Position numbers and translations under genes: made by a program. A stretch of 6,656 bases of DNA from Flavobacteriales bacterium. Lineage in GTDB: Bacteria; Bacteroidota; Bacteroidia; Flavobacteriales_D; Sanyastnellaceae. The stretch spans positions 1 to 6,656 of the forward strand of contig DQKQ01000119.1 in the NCBI GenBank assembly GCA_015660615.1, given 5' to 3'. Within the stretch, counting starts at the first letter, position 1. Each line of letters begins with the position of its first letter. The notes beneath the pieces were generated by a model. The model worked only from the letters and a program-made list of their open reading frames with translations. It was not told the origin of the DNA and did no database searches. This document shows, in pieces, positions 5,760 through 6,656 of the stretch.

Positions 5760-6656
5760 TTAGAATTGAAAGTAAATAAATTCAGCCCCCCCAAACTGGC
5801 CAAACGTGATTATCACACCAATTCCGATTGTGTAGATAACCCACCTAAAAGGTCGATTAAGATTTTCGATACTCAACCCAAACTTTTTATCTCGTTGTAC
5901 CCACTCTACAGCAATAAATAAACAGATAAGAATATATGTGTAAAGCATAAATGCCTTAGGCGTGATAAAAGACGGCATGGTAAAGAAGGAAGAAGAAAAC
6001 ATAAGGTTTAAATAATGTACTGCTTCCGTGAGTGTATCTGCCCTGAAAAACACCCAAGCTATAACTGTGAGTAAAAAGGTTAAACCTATGCTCAAGAATT
6101 CTATATATGTGGGAAATAAAGACCCTTCGGCCACCGTGTTTAAATGGTTGCGGTTATTTTTCGTTAGCATTAATGGAAGAAAGTAAAGTGCGTTAAGCCC
6201 ACCCCAAACAATAAAATTCCAGCTCGCCCCATGCCACAACCCACTAACTATAAAAATAACAAAGACGTTTCGGATTTTATTCCATGTACCTCCTTTAGAT
6301 CCGCCTAGTGGGATGTATAAATAATCTCTAAACCAGGTAGATAAGGAGATATGCCATCTCCTCCAGAACTCTCCTATATTTCTTGAAAAATACGGGTAAG
6401 CAAAATTTTGCTTAAGATTTATATTAAACAGTCGGGAGGTTCCTATCGCAATGTCAGAATATCCGGAAAAGTCACAGTAAATCTGAAAGGCAAATAATAC
6501 AGACCCCATAAATAGCGTACTTCCACTTAGTGGGTCTGGGTTGTCAAAGATTTGGTTTACAAAAACAGCGCAATTGTCAGCAATAACGAGTTTCTTGAAA
6601 AACCCCCATAGAATTTGACGCATGCCATCAGCTGCCTGCTCGTAATTAAACTTTCG
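5760..6656 (-). CDS. MBOAT-family O-acyltransferase (AlgI/DltB-like), N-terminus outside the window
   Basis: The frame is open to the window edge. Eleven residues before the internal Met at 6623 (RKFNYEQAADG) continue the family sequence, so the true start lies upstream and 298 residues are visible. Full AlgI-type proteins are roughly 450-500 residues, so perhaps 150-200 are missing. Clear motifs, numbered from the first visible residue, are GMRQILWGFFKKLVIADN (11-28), QIYCDFSGYSDIAIG (58-72), EFWRRWHISLSTWFRDYLYI (96-115), SGLWHGASWNFIVWGG (138-153), IAWVFFRA (199-206) and the typical ending FIYFQF. The histidine in LWHGASWNF (142) is the conserved active-site residue of MBOAT enzymes, and the one in RWHISLS (102) is also conserved. 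It is a polytopic inner-membrane protein expected to move acyl groups, usually acetyl, across the membrane for polysaccharide or wall-polymer modification, together with the SGNH-like protein that follows. Confidence 0.94.
   Translation of the reverse strand, partial: RKFNYEQAADGMRQILWGFFKKLVIADNCAVFVNQIFDNPDPLSGSTLFMGSVLFAFQIYCDFSGYSDIAIGTSRLFNINLKQNFAYPYFSRNIGEFWRRWHISLSTWFRDYLYIPLGGSKGGTWNKIRNVFVIFIVSGLWHGASWNFIVWGGLNALYFLPLMLTKNNRNHLNTVAEGSLFPTYIEFLSIGLTFLLTVIAWVFFRADTLTEAVHYLNLMFSSSFFTMPSFITPKAFMLYTYILICLFIAVEWVQRDKKFGLSIENLNRPFRWVIYTIGIGVIITFGQFGGAEFIYFQF

Noticed and set aside
5786..5792. Run of seven C (G on the coding strand) near the end of the MBOAT gene, considered as a phase-variation tract or frameshift
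   Set aside because: The frame through the run gives the canonical ending FIYFQF, and it encodes ordinary Gly-Gly residues; the tract is short for slippage-based switching.

Overview
The window reads as a piece of a Bacteroidetes genome, most likely a marine flavobacterium-like lineage. The signs are secreted proteins built from HYR-like repeats, MopE-type metal-binding repeats and GC-x(n)-DDGSC cysteine modules, a choice-of-anchor B protein, an endonuclease I family nuclease, gene starts without Shine-Dalgarno sequences, and AT-rich spacers. The lineage is inferred from protein style; no rRNA or marker gene is present. The window begins exactly with a HindIII site (AAGCTT), which suggests a clone end.

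All five genes lie on the minus strand, so transcription runs from high to low coordinates. First comes an MBOAT-family O-acyltransferase (5760-6656, N-terminus outside the window). Two bases later a membrane-anchored SGNH-like protein begins (4798-5757, TTG start). Together they look like a two-gene surface-polysaccharide O-acetylation module of the AlgI/AlgJ-AlgX or DltB/DltD kind. After a 97-base gap, three exported proteins follow: an arylsulfotransferase-like beta-propeller with a long modular C-terminus (2758-4698), an extracellular endonuclease I with HYR-like repeats (1237-2670), and a choice-of-anchor B LVIVD-repeat protein (1-1160, C-terminus outside the window).

The most interesting signal is at the C-termini. 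The arylsulfotransferase-like protein and the nuclease have unrelated functional domains, but both end in a cysteine-bounded, dockerin-like EF-hand unit of 27 residues. Neither shows a type IX secretion tail of the usual type A or gliding-associated type B form. The shared unit may be a sorting, retention or calcium-dependent assembly tag. The arylsulfotransferase-like protein also carries four cysteine modules, each exactly 21 residues long, interleaved with a MopE repeat and a possible carbohydrate-binding-like domain.

No stretch over 300 bases lacks a gene; the intergenic gaps are 76, 87, 99 and 2 bases or less. I see no RNA gene, CRISPR array, insertion sequence or convincing terminator.
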